Below are positions 34,087 to 47,424 of a DNA stretch of 64,000 bases, one piece after another; within the stretch, counting starts at the first letter, position 1; each line of letters starts with the position of its first letter. Source of the stretch: Volutella citrinella (lineage: Eukaryota; Ascomycota; Sordariomycetes; Hypocreales; Nectriaceae); NCBI GenBank assembly GCA_034401135.1, contig JAWZSP010000001.1:3472001-3536000 (forward strand). The letters run 5' to 3'. The notes below the pieces were generated by a model. That model saw only the letters and a program-made list of their open reading frames with translations, was not told where the DNA came from and made no database searches. A program made the translations under genes and the position numbers.

Positions 34087-37000
34087 GGCTTCGGTTTCCC
34101 AGCGCAACAAAAATCAACCTCGAGTGCTTGAGTCGTCGGCTACAGGGGCATTGCGATAATGAGATGATGGTAGTTTCCGCGGCGGAAAGAGGCGAGTTGA
34201 AGGCACGTTTGTCCAAGGGTAGGGCAATGGTCGAAGAGAATCGGGGTCGACGGGAGCGTCAAGATCGTTTTATCAGTACGCTACGGGTGACTGATGAGAT
34301 CGGTTTGGAAAGGAGCGAAGCGGACAGTTGGTGGCCGACGGGTTGTGAGGAGCTCAGCACCACGGGTGCGAGGTGAGAAGATACGATGGATGTTAGAGAG
34401 CGAGTTGATAGAAATGATTGATGCACGTTCAGGCGACGGTCGCGGCAGGTGGCGAGCGTCGGATGGTGGTTCGCTGCAGATATCTGGGTGAAAGGCCGGC
34501 CAGGGGAATGCAACGAGACGTGTGAGCGTGATGCAGTGCGTATAGAGTAAAGATCGTGTGCGGTACAAATGGGCAATCCTCGATGCTCTCGTGCCAGACG
34601 GTGCTGCGAGGTCTGGAATGATGGGGGTTGTGGAATGGGAGAATCGATAGGTAGGCAAGCATACAAACAGGAGGAGGAACCAGAGCAGACCAACGGAGAG
34701 CGGAGCGGCCGCGAGAGAGAGCGAGGAGAGCAGGAGACGGGCAAGACAGGCGAGAGAGCCTGCGAGACAGACTGCCAGGGGTGAGGCCGAGCACACCTGA
34801 GCGTTAGGTAGGGGTGTGTTGTGGCTGCGACCCGACGGGGGTACGCTGAGTGGTACCGTTCTGGTTACGCCTCCACTATTATCACCGCCTGCGAGCCAGC
34901 TCAGGGGGACCCCCAGCTAGAACGCCCAGCAGAGGGGCGCTGTAGGGGACGTGCCCGAGACGAGTCGACGCCAGTCGACACAGGCCGGCTTTCAGCGCTG
35001 GGCTTCTTGGGCTCGGGGGGCCTCGAGCGGGCATGATGCGCAGTTCCCAGTGCAACCAACTGCCTGTGTGAGAAGGCTCGGCAGGGGACTGTTGGCTGCT
35101 GCTATTAGCCAGGGGCGGGCTCGGGCATGGGCACGGGCGGGTACGAGCCCCGGGCTGCTCCAGCCACTCGTCGACGAGCCTCCTCATTTGGCTGCGGTGA
35201 CGCTGCCCGGAAGGTAGCGGCAACCGGGGTATGAAGCAGCGGCCTGGGAGCATTGGCCAATGAGGAGGCGGTGCACCGTTCCAGACTGATGCGTAGCGCC
35301 TGAGGAGGGTCGCGCCGGGAGGGGTCGTCGTAGCCTGCGTGTCTGGATGTTGTCTTATCTGATTGGCGGACACTGAGAATGACCAGGGCACCCCATGCCT
35401 CCCATTACAGTAGTGGCCTAGGTTTCTGCAGGTACAGCCCGCTAAACGATGAGAGCGCAAAGCAGGCGCGTCCACTCTCACGCAATGCGAAGGCGTCACT
35501 GGCCAGGACCTGGAAAAGGTGACGAGGATTGCCCTGCACATGGGCCAGCTCGAGTGCTTCTAATAAGGGTGCTCCCACAGGGCTTGACCTCGTCGTCCTC
35601 TTGGCTCAATACTCGGCTACAGCAGTTGCCCAAGTTTCCACCAAAGAGGGTGGCGGCACCCAATTATTACACGGTGGGCATCGCTCTGGAGCCTGTTCAT
35701 CTGCAAATGAACGAATGCTACCCGTCCAAGGGCCCCTTGGGCCCCAAGCCACAACCTTGACGATGGCAATTATTATAGGAGTCTTCTGGAGCCGCTCCAA
35801 GATTACGTCGCTCTCTGTCTCTCACAATATCCTGCTCGCACTAGGCAAGTAGTGGCAGGTCGTGGTTGCGGGCCTCCTCCAAGGTAGCGGGCGAGCGAAG
35901 GGCACCGGGCGCGTGTTCCTGGTGGGATCAACGCGCCCATCGCATGCCGGTGAAAATACCTCCCTACCAGAGGCTCGGATTTAGAGCTTTTTTTTTTCTT
36001 TCATGCGAGCCACATCATGCATTCCATACCTACCAAACGACTCTCCTCCTGCATGCATGCCTTAGCTCCAGCACGGGCTTGCCAGCGAAGTGCGGGCAGC
36101 CAACACGACCGGCCGGAGCTGATGCAAGGGCAGATACGAGATTCTCGGGATAGCGGGCTGGTGGGATCACGCCTGGTTCATGAGGGCGGCCTCGTGTCTT
36201 CCACCGAAGCAACTTTTGGTTCCACGCTTGCTTCTACATAGTTTACAATCTTCTCCTTTTTTGACTCCCGTCGACCGTGCGTGCCTCGCGTGTCCATCAG
36301 TTCTAAATCCACTACGACACTGTACCTGATACACCACTGTCGCGAGGATGGAACTTTGGCGGAGATGCAAGGCAGCTTGGTCCTCAGATTGCCCTGGGGG
36401 AGCCCAAGTATGGCTCGTGCTAGCTGCTTAGAATACCTTAGCTAAGGTATCCGTAGTAGTACTCCATTGATCGCAAAGTCAGAGCCAGAGCGCGTCTGGT
36501 TTAGGATGAAGATGGATAGTTGTGCACGGACTGCCTCCTCACGTTGCGGCCAAGACTTGACTCGCCCGCCTGCTCCTGGTCGGAAAGTACCTTAGGTGGT
36601 GGTCGGTAGCACAGAGCTGCATATCAGGGCTGCTATCGTCACAGTTGCCCGTGGATGTTTGCAAGTCGTACCTGCTCACGGCGGCTTTTCACTGGCATCG
36701 TCACATTGACGCCCTGAATTAGGTTGGCTCCTGCCCACCAACCAACAGCTGTCACAAGCTCCACCGTCCACATGAAACACGCCACGCCGACATCCCATGC
36801 GAATATTCCCACCCCACCCCTGTCATGGGATTCCCTGGTCCCTTCAGCAAGAACTCACAGGCCGTGCTGGATCTTTCGTTGCACATCATCCGCCAAGATA
36901 TTGTCGAGTGTGTCGTAAATAGTACCATCGCAGTCTTCACTCATCAGCCTGGAGCGAGATGAACACAGAGGATCTGATGGAGAGTACCCGCCAACCACAG

Positions 37001-38798
37001 AGTGGGCCTGTTGCTAATTGGAGTGTCGGCAAGAGGGGCTTTGGCGTCGATCCTCATCGCATGTGGCTGGTGCTGTTCCCCCGACCAACTTACCAAGGTC
37101 CGAAAATGTTCGACTGTCAGACAAGCACAAAACACGCTTCTCCCTGCGAGGCGGAAAATATCACCGTCTGGCCACGAATAATTGCGCCACAGTTTGTTTT
37201 CCTCCAGAGTTGCTTTTGTTGTTGCTTTTCGCGGCAGATGCTAACGGCTGCGCATCGAAACGAGCGCCCATTTGTCCCCAGCACTTGATAGCTACAGTGC
37301 TAAGTAATTAGCAACGTCGCAGTTATGACACTGGAGTGGTACGATCAAGCATTCGAGACTGACCACTCAGTGCCGGGATGCCACACCCCAGGAACTTCGA
37401 AGCTGAAACTACCATCACGCGCTGCAACCCAGAAATTGCCCGCAGCCGCGAGCTATGTATGCTCTATATTCAGAGTGCAGCAGCAAACAGCTTGATCAGT
37501 CGCGTCGAGTCGACGGCAGCAAATAGAGGCCGCACCCCGAGGCCTCTCTCCCTTGATAGCCACACTCGATTGACAATGAGGTCATGGCCAAGTCCAATCC
37601 AGCCCGCAATTTTCAGAACCACCCGCCGGCATGTCTCGCATTGGTCCTCATCTGCCGAACACGCTGAACCAGATCGGCGGTGGAGCGAGCCTCTGGGTCT
37701 CAGTCGTATTCAAGGAGTGACTCGAGACTCATGCCCAGCCAAGCCAGCCAAACATGTTGCTCTGAGGACAGCTCGTAATCAACTAGAAGCACTAGCAATC
37801 ATCAAGCGCATCTCGAGGCTCAAGGCTCCCCGGACCCTGTGGGGCTTGGCGCTAAATTGGTCCAGCCAGAGACACCCTCCCCTTGCGGAGCGATGGCTGG
37901 CGACTGGCCTGGCCTGGCCGACTAATTACCCAATCTTACCATCTCTTCCCAGCCGACGAACCAGACAGCGCCCTGTTGAGATCGTGAGGGTTACCCTACA
38001 CCGTCTCACAAGTCCCCCAGCATCGTCTCTGTTTGCAAAGTATCACAAAGATGGCGGCGCTAACGCGGGTGATGGGTGCACAATTATGGACTTGGTACAT
38101 GATTTCTGACACGAACTCGGCTTGGGAATCTGCTTGGTTTCTACATGATCCTCCTTGGCGCCCATTACCATGTGTGTGGCACGCCTCGTCGAAACATCGT
38201 CTGGCCTTACCCTCTCCTGCTGACGTGCAACGTGCCAGCTGGTTGGAGCTTCTGGTACGGGGACTGGCGTTTGCATCGGCTGGCCAGTGGGTGGCCAGGG
38301 CAAATCGGGTCGCAGCGGCGTGATTGATTGAACTCTTCGAACATTTGCGCGGCATTCTACGCCATGTCATCGACGCAGCCCGGCTTGGCGTTTGTTTATG
38401 GGCCATGGCAATCAATGTTTCAGCACCTTTCAATGTCCACCTACGACACAGCTGCACGGCAATGAGCGCCAAGCGTAACCCCGAGCAAGCCAGCATGTCA
38501 GTTTCGCACAATGTGCGATTGGGGGCACTACTACCATAAGCGTGATATTGATTGTCATGTCATGTATTCATCCTGATCCTCAATTTGCTCAAGAGCCGTT
38601 CTATGCGCGAGCCTTCTACTATCTGTGTGACCACATCCCCCAACTCCGACAAAGCACCAGGCACATAAAAAAGTCACTGATCCCGCCCCTACACCAAACA
38701 AAACCCTAATCTATCACGTCCTTGAGTATCTACGCCCCAGCGAGCAGTGCTGATAGCCCCCGCTCGGCGGAAGTGATACACGCGCTCCTGATCTGTAT
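34087..38798. other. Gene-poor intergenic region
   Basis: The first 700 bases read as a long C/T-rich leader and promoter of the kelch-like gene on the minus strand. From about 34800 to 38798 I see no gene I can support. The longest open frame, 37378-38109 on the plus strand, has no family resemblance and no codon structure that convinces. A perfect 18-bp palindrome at 36433-36450 is listed separately. The right end holds the 3' region of mex67. Confidence 0.5.
36433..36450. repeat. Perfect 18-bp palindrome
   Basis: ATACCTTAGCTAAGGTAT is identical to its own reverse complement. The core TACCTTA/TAAGGTA also occurs in looser form near 5627-5643 (TACCTTACCTCACCTTA) and near 36590 (GTACCTTAGGTGG). 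This suggests a recurring short intergenic motif. Function unknown. Confidence 0.55.
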
Positions 38799-41019
38799 CT
38801 ATGACAGCGGCGCACCCGTAGTGAACGCCTCTGGTGGCAACTGGGCCTAAAAAAAAACAGTTAGAAATTGGCTGAGAGTTTAGGGAGAGCTACAATAGGT
38901 ACCTTCTTCTCGTTGAAGACCACTACAGCCTGGCCGAAGTCCCAATTCACCTGGGCCAGGCACATTTCCGAGTATTGCGGTGTCATACCGGTTTGTTTTG
39001 AGAGTTCGGCAATCATTGCCTGGTGCTGAATCTGTACTTCCGATGCCGCTGACGGATCCGCAGCCACGAAGACATTGGGGAGGGCATTGTAAGCGCGAAG
39101 TGATAGAACGTCACTGACCACCCGAATAATGCCCTGGCCAGGCTTGCCCGGCCCGAGAACAATGGTCCGAGAGAAGCTTCGCTTGCCCGTGGTGTTTGTT
39201 GTTTGGTCGTGCTCCTCAAACTCCCCATGGACGGCCATGATCAAACCGTCGACCCCGATCGGATTTTGGCCTTGAGGGTCCCTGAGACCGGGCAGTGGGT
39301 GACAGTCCATGATATACTTGCTTAGCTCCTGCTTGATGTCCGGGTGTCTGGTGAGAGGCAGGGTTTTCCAAGCATCGACAATAGAACTCCGTCCCCGGAA
39401 TAGCCTCTGAACTCGGGCATTTTGGTGGTTGATTTTGGTGAGATTTCGTGAAAGTTTGATGTACGATGACCAAGGCAAGGGGGCGGGGCCATTTGCATCC
39501 TTGACAGAGTGTGTATCGACAGACACTGAAAATTGGCTGTCCTCGTCATAATACTTGGTAGCCAGTCCTGGACGGTCCGTGTCGTAGCCGACGAAGAATT
39601 CGAGGAGGAATGCCTCTCCGACCCCACCAACGTCCCTGAAGTCAGGTCCGTTTTGCGGAATTGGCTTCGGCTTCGAGGCCGCCTCCTTCTCCGCAATCTG
39701 CTCGGGCGTTCGAACCTGGTTTCCGTTGATGTTCTGCAGCTTCGGAAACCAGTCCAGCAGTGAGGTCTGGTAGGTTGCGTCTGCTCCCTCGATGGGGTTT
39801 CCACTGAGGTAGATCGTTTCGAGGTGTTTGAATTTCCCCTTCCAACGCTCTAGGCCCTTCATGCTGCTCAACTGATTTCCACTCATGTCCAGGTGTTTCA
39901 GGTGAGGGAAGGTGGCCGCAACTGATTCGACTTGCATCACATCATCAATGTTGTTGTTGGCAAGACTGATGCTTTCGATAGCTTCTTGTTTCTCACGCTC
40001 CGTCTTGAAAAGGCTATCACAGATTGCCATGAGACCTTTCAGCGTCTTGAGCGCTCGCTCACGATTCTCAAACATGCCAAGTTGGACAAGTTCAGGGTCG
40101 GTGGCTAGCGAGTCAAGCTTGAGTAATTTGTTGGCCCCGAGATATCGTTGACTCAAGATGCCCTGGAGCTTGGATCTCAGTTCCTGTGTCTCTTGTGACT
40201 CGACTGTCTTGCCCTTTTCGGGCATTTCGTCGACAGGGACAATTTCCAACTGCGCGCCGGCAAATGAGAATGTGTTGAGCTTGATAAGTTCTTCGACGTC
40301 TTGTTCTGTTGCGCCTATATACACGTAGTCGCCGACGGAGTGGCTCTACATGGCGTTAGCAGGGGTGTTGGATGTTGGCTGTCTCATTTCGGGCGAGAGT
40401 CTTCGGCGATGGGAGATATCCAAAGCTGTACATATGTTCGTTGTCACGTACAGCGGGAGATCCCGAAAGGGCGTGGTTCACCTGAAGCTCCGTCAACGGC
40501 GTTTTGACATACCTTTCGAATCGTGATATTGCGCTTGTGGTGACCGGTCAAAAAGGAGGAAGACTTCCTCTCCAGGAAACCGAGGAGTTCAGTCACACCC
40601 CCACCGGCATTGGCTGACGCCTTGCTTTGCTTGAGTCCATGAACGCGGAGGAACTTGAGGTTCAAAGGCCCAGAGGCGCGTGTTTTCTTGCCTTTCGCAG
40701 ACGAGGCGCTCGAGATACGGGCAGCAAGGCTGCTCGCAGAGCCGTTGTTGAGGTGCTTTAAAACTGTCTGGGCGGCCTTGGAGGTGCCTCTCGGGTTTGT
40801 TGTAGATCGGGTGGAGGGTCGAGCTCTCGTGCTGGAATCACCAGTGGCCGCTCTTTTGGCGCGCTGTCCTGCGGCATCCATGTCGAGATCGCCATCATTG
40901 TCTAGACGGGTTGCACCCCGTCGTTTTTGTATGCCTCCTCGTGTACCCGCCTTCGACTTGAGGCCGGAAGTTCGAGCCTCGCGGCTGCTCGTCGCAACTT
41001 GACGGCCGCGGGGAGCCAT
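38799..41019 (-). CDS. mex67: mRNA export receptor Mex67 (NXF1/TAP family)
   Basis: Exons 41019-40513, 40345-38903 and 38846-38799 total 1998 nt and 665 residues, all GT-AG and phase 0. The N-terminus is basic (MAPRGRQVATSS onward). An RRM-like fold spans about 128-230 and is split by intron 1. Leucine-rich repeats lie at about 270-400 (ATFPHLKHLDMSGNQL, LETIYLSGNPIEG), the NTF2-like domain at about 410-600 (EAFLLEFFVGYD onward), and the UBA/TAP-C domain from about 612 to the end. The last 16-codon exon supplies the conserved LPPEAF ending; without it the frame ends wrongly after a KVPIVALPK read-through. Mex67 with Mtr2 carries mRNA through the nuclear pore by binding FG nucleoporins. It is divergent from mph1. 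Confidence 0.95.
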
Positions 41020-41889
41020 CTTCAAAGTGTGTTTTGGAGGCCGGAGCGGCAGTCGATTCAAGAAGGATGGTAGGAGCTCGTGGGAAAAGGCGAGAGCAGT
41101 GGGCTAGATGGTACGCTCCAAGCCGGCCACTGGTAGGGTGAGGGCCCGTCTTTGAATGTGCAAAGCTTGCGTCGGGCGGCGTTGCGTTGTGCTTTTGCTG
41201 CGAAGGATGTGGAATCCAGCGGGGGTTGGATAGGAGGGAAAATATTATGGAAGCCCGCCAGAGCGAACAGAAAAGAACGCGCCAGCTGTTCTATGATTTG
41301 GCGACGTTCGCAAGAATTGAAGTGATGCGAAGGAGCAAGAAGTTAGTCTTTGGTCGTGACGTCCGGCCTTGCTCCACAGGCACCAAGCCATTCTAGGCTC
41401 CAGGTTTCCAGGCAGCACATTGGTTCTTTGGCGAGTCACTTCCCAGTATGGCTTAGCGCAGGCCGGTCTAACAAAGAATCTGCTCAGTAACACCCATTGT
41501 TCTGCATGAAACCCAATGACTGTGGAAGGATGATTCACAGATCAATCCGTCAATGATGAATAAACACAAGAATGAACAATTGTCCACCAGTGAGTTTAGA
41601 AGAACATAACTCCCCGCTTCGGGGCCTTCCATATTTGCATATGAACAATTTCGGTCGGATTTGGGCATCACGTGACTTGGTATCTTTTTCGCGTTGCTCT
41701 CAGTAGTGATACCTCCAGGTCTCAGCGTGGCTGGAACGCGTTGCATCTCAACTTCATCTGAAGCAGGATATTTGACTACCCCGCAACATCACTCAGTACT
41801 CCAGCATCGGCACTCTTGTGGTACATTTTGTGATATGAGAACGCTCCTGTTTTCTTCCTCAAGTTCCCGCAGCCTTGGGCTAGTCGACC
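41020..41889. promoter_or_regulatory. Shared divergent promoter of mex67 and mph1
   Basis: An 870-bp interval between two genes that start in opposite directions. It contains a perfect TCACGTGA palindrome listed separately. No coding sequence recognised. The bidirectional role is inferred from orientation. Confidence 0.55.
41668..41675. promoter_or_regulatory. TCACGTGA E-box palindrome upstream of mph1
   Basis: TCACGTGA is the palindromic E-box bound by bHLH factors such as Cbf1 and by some bZIP proteins. It lies about 215 bases before the mph1 ATG and about 650 bases before the mex67 ATG. Site identity is seen; use by any factor is inference. Confidence 0.5.
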
Positions 41890-44800
41890 ATGGAGGCCGA
41901 TGAGTTTGATGAGGCGATCGCGGATGAAGTCTTCCTGACAGCCCTCGACCAAGCGTCATCATCCAGCGGGCCTCAGAACCCGGGGTCAGGGTTGCAGCTC
42001 GGCCAGAACAACAGTCATGGAAATCCAGCTACCATCGCGGCACTTGAGCTGGAAGACTTGCCATCTGATGCCTTTTCATCCCCAGAACCAGCTATTACTC
42101 GTCCAGCAGCGGTAGCTCGAGGGCCGCCAGACAAGGCAACATCAAGGTCAGGGCTGAGTAGGACGAGCTCAGGTAATCTCCGACAGACAACACTCTGGGG
42201 TGGCCAGTTGTCGTCAGACGAAGCAAGACTTTCGCAACAGGTCGCTGCGAGGACCGCCTTCCGTGCCGATTTGCCCCGTGAGGAGCCAACCCACCATGAC
42301 ATTGACAAAGAAGCCATGCGTACCTGGGTCTACCCCACAAACTTGGGGCCTATCCGAGACTACCAGTTTAGTATTGTCAAGAACAGCCTGTTCAACAATA
42401 CATTGGTGGCTTTGCCAACCGGTCTGGGAAAAACTTTCATCGCCGCGACGGTGATGCTCAACTTTCACCGGTGGACTAAGACCGCAAAACTGGTATTTGT
42501 TGCGCCCACAAAGCCCCTTGTCGCGCAGCAAATCGACGCATGCTATAACATTGCCGGAATTGCTCGTTCAGAGACGACTCTGCTGACGGGTGACATCCCT
42601 CCTGCGCAACGTGTTGACGAGTGGGCAACAAAACGCGTTTTCTTTATGACCCCTCAGACCCTCCTCAATGACATCTCCCACGGATATGCCGACCCGAAAT
42701 CCATCTGTCTCTTGGTCATTGACGAAGCGCATCGAGCTGTGGGAGAGTATGCGTATGCAAAAGTGACCAAGCTCATACGGCGATTCTCTCAGAGCTTTCG
42801 AGTTCTGGCCTTGACCGCAACACCGGGTTCCAAAATTGAGACGGTGCAGGAAGTGATTGACAACCTCGGGATATCTCACTGCGAGATCCGTACAGAGGAG
42901 TCGATCGACATTCGACAATATGTTCATCAACGAAACATTGAGCAAGTGGTCCTGGATCCCTCTGATGAAATGAATCTCATCTCGGAGCTGTTCACAAAGG
43001 CTTTGAAACCCATGACCGATAAACTCAGCTCTCAAAACATCTGGTATGGAAGAAGCCCAATGGCTATCACGGCCTTTGGGCTTATGCAGGCGCAAAAAGA
43101 ATGGTTCGCAACGCGGGGAAGGCTTGCAAACCAAGGGATACAGTTTATGATGAGAGCGGTCTTCAGCGTGCTCACTGGCATTGCTCACTCGATCAAACTG
43201 CTTAATTTCCATGGTATTAAACCCTTTTACGATAACCTTGTGGATCTGCGCAGTGAGCAGGAAAGCAAGGGAGAAAAGGGCTCCAAATACAAGCGGCAAC
43301 TCATCCAAGACTCAAGCTTCCAGGAGATGATGGACAGAATCGGCAAGTGGCTCAGGACGGATGGTTTCGTGGGCCACCCAAAATTGACTGCCCTGGCTGA
43401 TACGGTGCTGAATCATTTCATGGATAGAGGTGAGGGTTCAGCGACCAGGGTTATTGTTTTCAGCGAGTACCGTGATTCTGCTGAGGACATTGTGCGAATG
43501 TTGAACAGTCACCGCCCTCTCATCAAGGCCAGTATCTTTGTGGGACAAGCTGACGGAAAACGCGGCGAGGGAATGAAGCAAGCTCGGCAGATTGAGACGA
43601 TCGAGAAGTTTAGACACGGAGATTTCAACGTCCTGGTAGCGACTTCTATTGGAGAGGAAGGTCTCGACATCGGCCAAGTAGACCTCATTGTCTGCTACGA
43701 TTCGTCAGCATCACCAATCCGAATGCTGCAGCGCATGGGCCGAACTGGCCGAAAACGGGCGGGCAACATTGTTCTGCTCCTCATGCGCGGCAAAGAAGAA
43801 GACCAGTTTGCCAAGTCCAAGGACAACTACGAAAGGATGCAGCAACTGATTTGTGAAGGAAGTCGATTCAATTTTCGCTTCGATCTGTCAACCAGAATAG
43901 TGCCTCGGGAAGTTCGTCCGGAGGTTGACAAGCGACACGTGGAAATACCAGTGGAAAACACTCAGGATCAGTCACTACCCGAGCCCAAGAAACGTCGCGC
44001 TCCCCGTGGCAAGAAGATGCCACCCAAAAAGTTTCATATGCCTGATGGAGTCGAGACGGGTTTCCAGTCAGTGGCAAGCATGCTGAACATGGGCCCCAAG
44101 GCTGGCCCACCCAAGGCGCGCAAAAACCCCGAACTTGACGATGTTGTTTCGATCCCTGATCTCCAGGGCATTCTGCTCTCTGACGCCGAGCTTAGGGAGT
44201 TGAATCGCGCATACAGAGACTTGCCCTTCAACTATAGCGTGGTTGAAGAAACAGATATGCCCAGTATGACGGCATTCCCAAACCTTCAAAGGCGCCTGCG
44301 CCCCGTGTCCAAAGTCAAACACGGGGTATTCACCAAGAAATGTGTCAAGATGTGGCACAAGATGGGTGACAAACCTGGATCGCTTGCCCGGGAACGCGAA
44401 ACTAGAGACACAAGCAACTACCAAGAAATCCCGGTAGCAGCATTTGTGGACTCAGATGGCGAGCCAGACAGGGTAACGGAAGACGAGATGCCGGTTCCAC
44501 CGCCTGCCAAGCGCAAAGGTAGAGCGTCGGTGTCGGTGAAACCTTCGACTCGTCCGCAGGCCAAGAGAAGAAAGACTTCTCTTAGACCTGGCCCTGAGGC
44601 TTCTACTCTTGGCTCTATCTTCGATGATGATTGTCTGTTTGATGGACAAGACGAGGCTGGCGAAGAGAGTGCTGGCGATGATGTGGTAGAAGTCATCTCC
44701 TCAAGCCGACGAGGACCGAGGAAGCGCAAGAGACCGGCGAAAAAGGGTCGCGCAGCGGGCCGCGGCGGCCAGATTAACAGCGATGAAGTTGGAGATGATT

Positions 44801-45150
44801 GTGAACGCGACAGCGACATGATGGAATCCAGTGGTTCCGATGACGGCGCAGACTTGGTGGACTTTGTTGTGTCGGACAACCATCCCATGTCAAGTATTCG
44901 AGAGGCCGGGTCGACATCACCAACGGAAGCCAGTCTTACGCCCACGCCTTCTATGTTGCAGCCACCTGAGAAGCCCTTTTTTGAGCGGACTCAATTCCCC
45001 GGAACCCAAGATAGTGAGGGTATCCCTGACCTTGATGATCTGCTGGGCACCAAGGATGAGGAGGATGAGGATGGCTTGGGCGGTAGTGCACCGGTAAGAC
45101 GGATGGGACGTGGCCGGCGAGTTATCGACGATAGTGACAGTGACACTTGA
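41890..45150 (+). CDS. mph1: ATP-dependent DNA helicase Mph1 (FANCM family)
   Basis: A single exon of 1086 residues, in the usual range for fungal Mph1. The SF2 helicase core has Walker A PTGLGKT near 176-182, the DEAH box near 278-281, LTATPGS shortly after, and the C-lobe motif [10 protein letters not shown] near 614-623. Between the two RecA lobes lies the family-specific helical insert. The C-terminal half (from about 680) is disordered, with basic patches such as [10 protein letters not shown] and many acidic runs, and ends in DDSDSDT. Mph1 unwinds D-loops, remodels stalled forks and limits crossovers in homologous recombination; it acts in the nucleus with the MHF histone-fold partners. 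The start [15 protein letters not shown] matches the family. It shares its promoter region with mex67. Confidence 0.96.
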   Translation: MEADEFDEAIADEVFLTALDQASSSSGPQNPGSGLQLGQNNSHGNPATIAALELEDLPSDAFSSPEPAITRPAAVARGPPDKATSRSGLSRTSSGNLRQTTLWGGQLSSDEARLSQQVAARTAFRADLPREEPTHHDIDKEAMRTWVYPTNLGPIRDYQFSIVKNSLFNNTLVALPTGLGKTFIAATVMLNFHRWTKTAKLVFVAPTKPLVAQQIDACYNIAGIARSETTLLTGDIPPAQRVDEWATKRVFFMTPQTLLNDISHGYADPKSICLLVIDEAHRAVGEYAYAKVTKLIRRFSQSFRVLALTATPGSKIETVQEVIDNLGISHCEIRTEESIDIRQYVHQRNIEQVVLDPSDEMNLISELFTKALKPMTDKLSSQNIWYGRSPMAITAFGLMQAQKEWFATRGRLANQGIQFMMRAVFSVLTGIAHSIKLLNFHGIKPFYDNLVDLRSEQESKGEKGSKYKRQLIQDSSFQEMMDRIGKWLRTDGFVGHPKLTALADTVLNHFMDRGEGSATRVIVFSEYRDSAEDIVRMLNSHRPLIKASIFVGQADGKRGEGMKQARQIETIEKFRHGDFNVLVATSIGEEGLDIGQVDLIVCYDSSASPIRMLQRMGRTGRKRAGNIVLLLMRGKEEDQFAKSKDNYERMQQLICEGSRFNFRFDLSTRIVPREVRPEVDKRHVEIPVENTQDQSLPEPKKRRAPRGKKMPPKKFHMPDGVETGFQSVASMLNMGPKAGPPKARKNPELDDVVSIPDLQGILLSDAELRELNRAYRDLPFNYSVVEETDMPSMTAFPNLQRRLRPVSKVKHGVFTKKCVKMWHKMGDKPGSLARERETRDTSNYQEIPVAAFVDSDGEPDRVTEDEMPVPPPAKRKGRASVSVKPSTRPQAKRRKTSLRPGPEASTLGSIFDDDCLFDGQDEAGEESAGDDVVEVISSSRRGPRKRKRPAKKGRAAGRGGQINSDEVGDDCERDSDMMESSGSDDGADLVDFVVSDNHPMSSIREAGSTSPTEASLTPTPSMLQPPEKPFFERTQFPGTQDSEGIPDLDDLLGTKDEEDEDGLGGSAPVRRMGRGRRVIDDSDSDT

Positions 45151-46592
45151 CTATCGAAGTGTTCAACGGAATGGAGCGAAAGCGAAAAGGGAACATGCGA
45201 GGCATGAATGATGCGATTATATATTAGACTAACGGATATGGAGGATACGTAACAAGCTACGAGGCATAAATGCGTAATGAACAATTAAACAAACCACTCT
45301 CAGCCTGCCGTTACCACATATTATCCTTCCCTTCGGAAATGAATGCGATCTAGCGTTGCTGTTAGCTTGTCATGTAAATGAGCAACCTGAATCCACTGGG
45401 GAGTCAGGCAAGGCAACAGGACAGAGATAAAAATCATGACATCTCGAAGCTTCAGAAACCCAGTGTATAAGCACCACCACCCACGCCCGCACCCGCCGTG
45501 CCCCAGGGTTCCGCAGGACCGTGAAACCTGCCAACAGCTCCCGCGTGCAGCAGCCCCGGGAGGAGCGCGCACTGCGGGCGAGGCGACAGGTCGGTGCAAC
45601 CACGGAATGACCTGGGGCGATCTCACGGGGAAGTACGTGGGCAGTCTAAGACGGCTCTTCCTATAATAAGTAGGGTTGAAAAAAAAGGAGCTCATCATGC
45701 GAGATGGGGGGAGGGGGGAGGGGGGATCTCAGGGCTGTTTGTGCGAATCGCACAGGCACAAGACAAAGGCGGAAGACGGAGGAAGAGGAAGGGAAGAAGA
45801 AGACTTACGGAACAGGGCGGCATGGGGCGCCTTGCAGCAGCAATGGCCACAGCTGGGTTTGTCAAGAGAGATCCATGGATGGTGGTTAGGTAGGGAAGAA
45901 AAAAGAGCTTCAGTGAAAAACGCGTGCTAAGCGGTGGTTTTGAGCGGGACCCGCTCGCAGTGAGTGGAGCCGGGTCTGTCATGAGCTTGGGCTGTGGCTG
46001 GTGTTGCTGGCTGTGGCTAGTGTGGCACGCTTTGGCCAACGACGTCACAGTGTCGACCACCAGTAGTTGCACCCACGGCAGTCGGGGAGGTGGAGTGGAG
46101 TGGCAGTAGCAGCCGTAGCCCCAGCCTGACTTCATCAGCTCATCACCTCAGTCAACTGACAGCCGCCCCGATCAACTGCATCCGCCCATCCGCCACATTC
46201 ACACTCTCTCCCTCTCTCCCTCCCTACCTGCGCCCTTCAATCAATTCGGATTCTGGTCTTTCAGCACTGCGATTCCAACTCCTTATTTCTTGCCGCAGGA
46301 GGTTATCCATCGTCATCTCGCACAGCCCGCCGCCACTCTGGGGACTCGAGCGGCCAATCTCGCCCCCGCGCAACAGTTACCGGCCCCTCCAATCCCCTCC
46401 CGAAGTGCCGTCTCCAGGTCTCCTCCACTACAAACCCCCGCCACCTGTTGGCCCGCCCTCCGCCGGTTCCTCTGGACCTCATTCTCCTCTGAGCTACCGC
46501 CCTCGACTTCTCCTCCTCCTCCCGCTCCTCCGCACCATCAAAGTTCACCTCACCCGGCTCTCCTCGCCTTCCAACCCGAGCTGTCGGTCACC
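45151..46592. other. Intergenic region between mph1 and atg33
   Basis: The left part holds the mph1 3' end. A G-rich run (GGGGGGAGGGGGGAGGGGGG) lies near 45706-45725. From about 46100 to 46592 the sequence is strongly C/T-rich, like a long leader before the atg33 ATG. No gene recognised. Confidence 0.5.
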
Positions 46593-47424
46593 ATGACTTC
46601 GACAAGCGTATCCGTCCTCAAGTTTGTCGGCACTGTGTCGCTCGGCCTGCTGACGGTGAGTCTCCAACGCCCCCAGCCTGTGCACCTTGCCCACCTTGCC
46701 TACTGCGTGCCTGTTGGGCACGCCCGGCCCGATGCCATGTCCTGCTTCACGCGAGAGATCGAGCCATTGCAACCCGCCCCCACTTCACCACCGGCCCGCC
46801 TGCAACTCGCTCAAACGCATCGCCGTTCATTGATCCATTCCCCTCTCCCCCGGCACCTCCCATGCCCGGCTGCGTCCCGCTAACCCGAGCTCTCCTCATG
46901 TCTAGGGCGTCTCTTACACTGTCTCGACCCTCACCCTACCCGTGATCCTCCGCCTGCCTTCCGCCTCCTCGGCTGCCCACGGCCTGAATACGCTCTCTGC
47001 CGCCCTCAAGACTCCTGTCCTCGCCCTCACCACCTTCGCCGCCGTCCCCTTCCTCGTCAGCTTCGCCCTCGCTCCCCGCGCTGCGCGCCACCCCTACCTG
47101 CTTTATACCTCTCTGCTCGCTGTTCTCTCTTCCGTCGCGCCCGTCCTTGTGCCTCAGGTCGCGCCTCGACCCGTCGCACCCGCCCCGAAGCCCTCCGTTC
47201 GCGCTCGCATGGAGGCCAGCTACGAGGTCCTCGGCGACATCCACAGCGAGCCTGCCAGCGAGGAGGACATTGAGGATGCCAATGGCGAGGAGGTCCGCGC
47301 CCAGGCCGAGGGTCTTGCGAGGGGCTATGTTGCTCGCGCCGCTGTCGCCACTTTGGGTTTCGCCTTGGCAGTCGTCGGCATCTGGGGCGATGGTGCCCCT
47401 CAGGCTATTGTCTATGTTTCGTGA
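46593..47424 (+). CDS. atg33: Autophagy-related protein 33 (mitophagy)
   Basis: Exon 1 is 46593-46655 and exon 2 is 46906-47424; together 582 nt and 193 residues, the usual size of Atg33. The 250-nt intron has a GTGAGT donor, a CTAAC branch site at about 46880-46884 and a TCTAG acceptor. The protein opens with VSVLKFVGTVSLGLLTGVSYTVSTLTLP, a hydrophobic segment typical of the family. Further membrane segments follow around residues 50-70 and 80-95, and one near the C-terminus; an acidic loop (SEPASEEDIEDANGEEV) lies between. Yeast Atg33 is an outer-mitochondrial-membrane protein needed for selective removal of mitochondria, mainly in stationary phase. The same role is inferred here. Confidence 0.9.

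Noticed and set aside
37378..38109. A 243-codon open frame on the plus strand
   Set aside because: The longest frame in its region, but the protein has no recognisable motif and no convincing start context or neighbouring exons. A lineage-specific gene cannot be fully excluded.
42568..43308. A 246-codon minus-strand frame inside mph1
   Set aside because: Antisense shadow of the conserved Mph1 helicase core.
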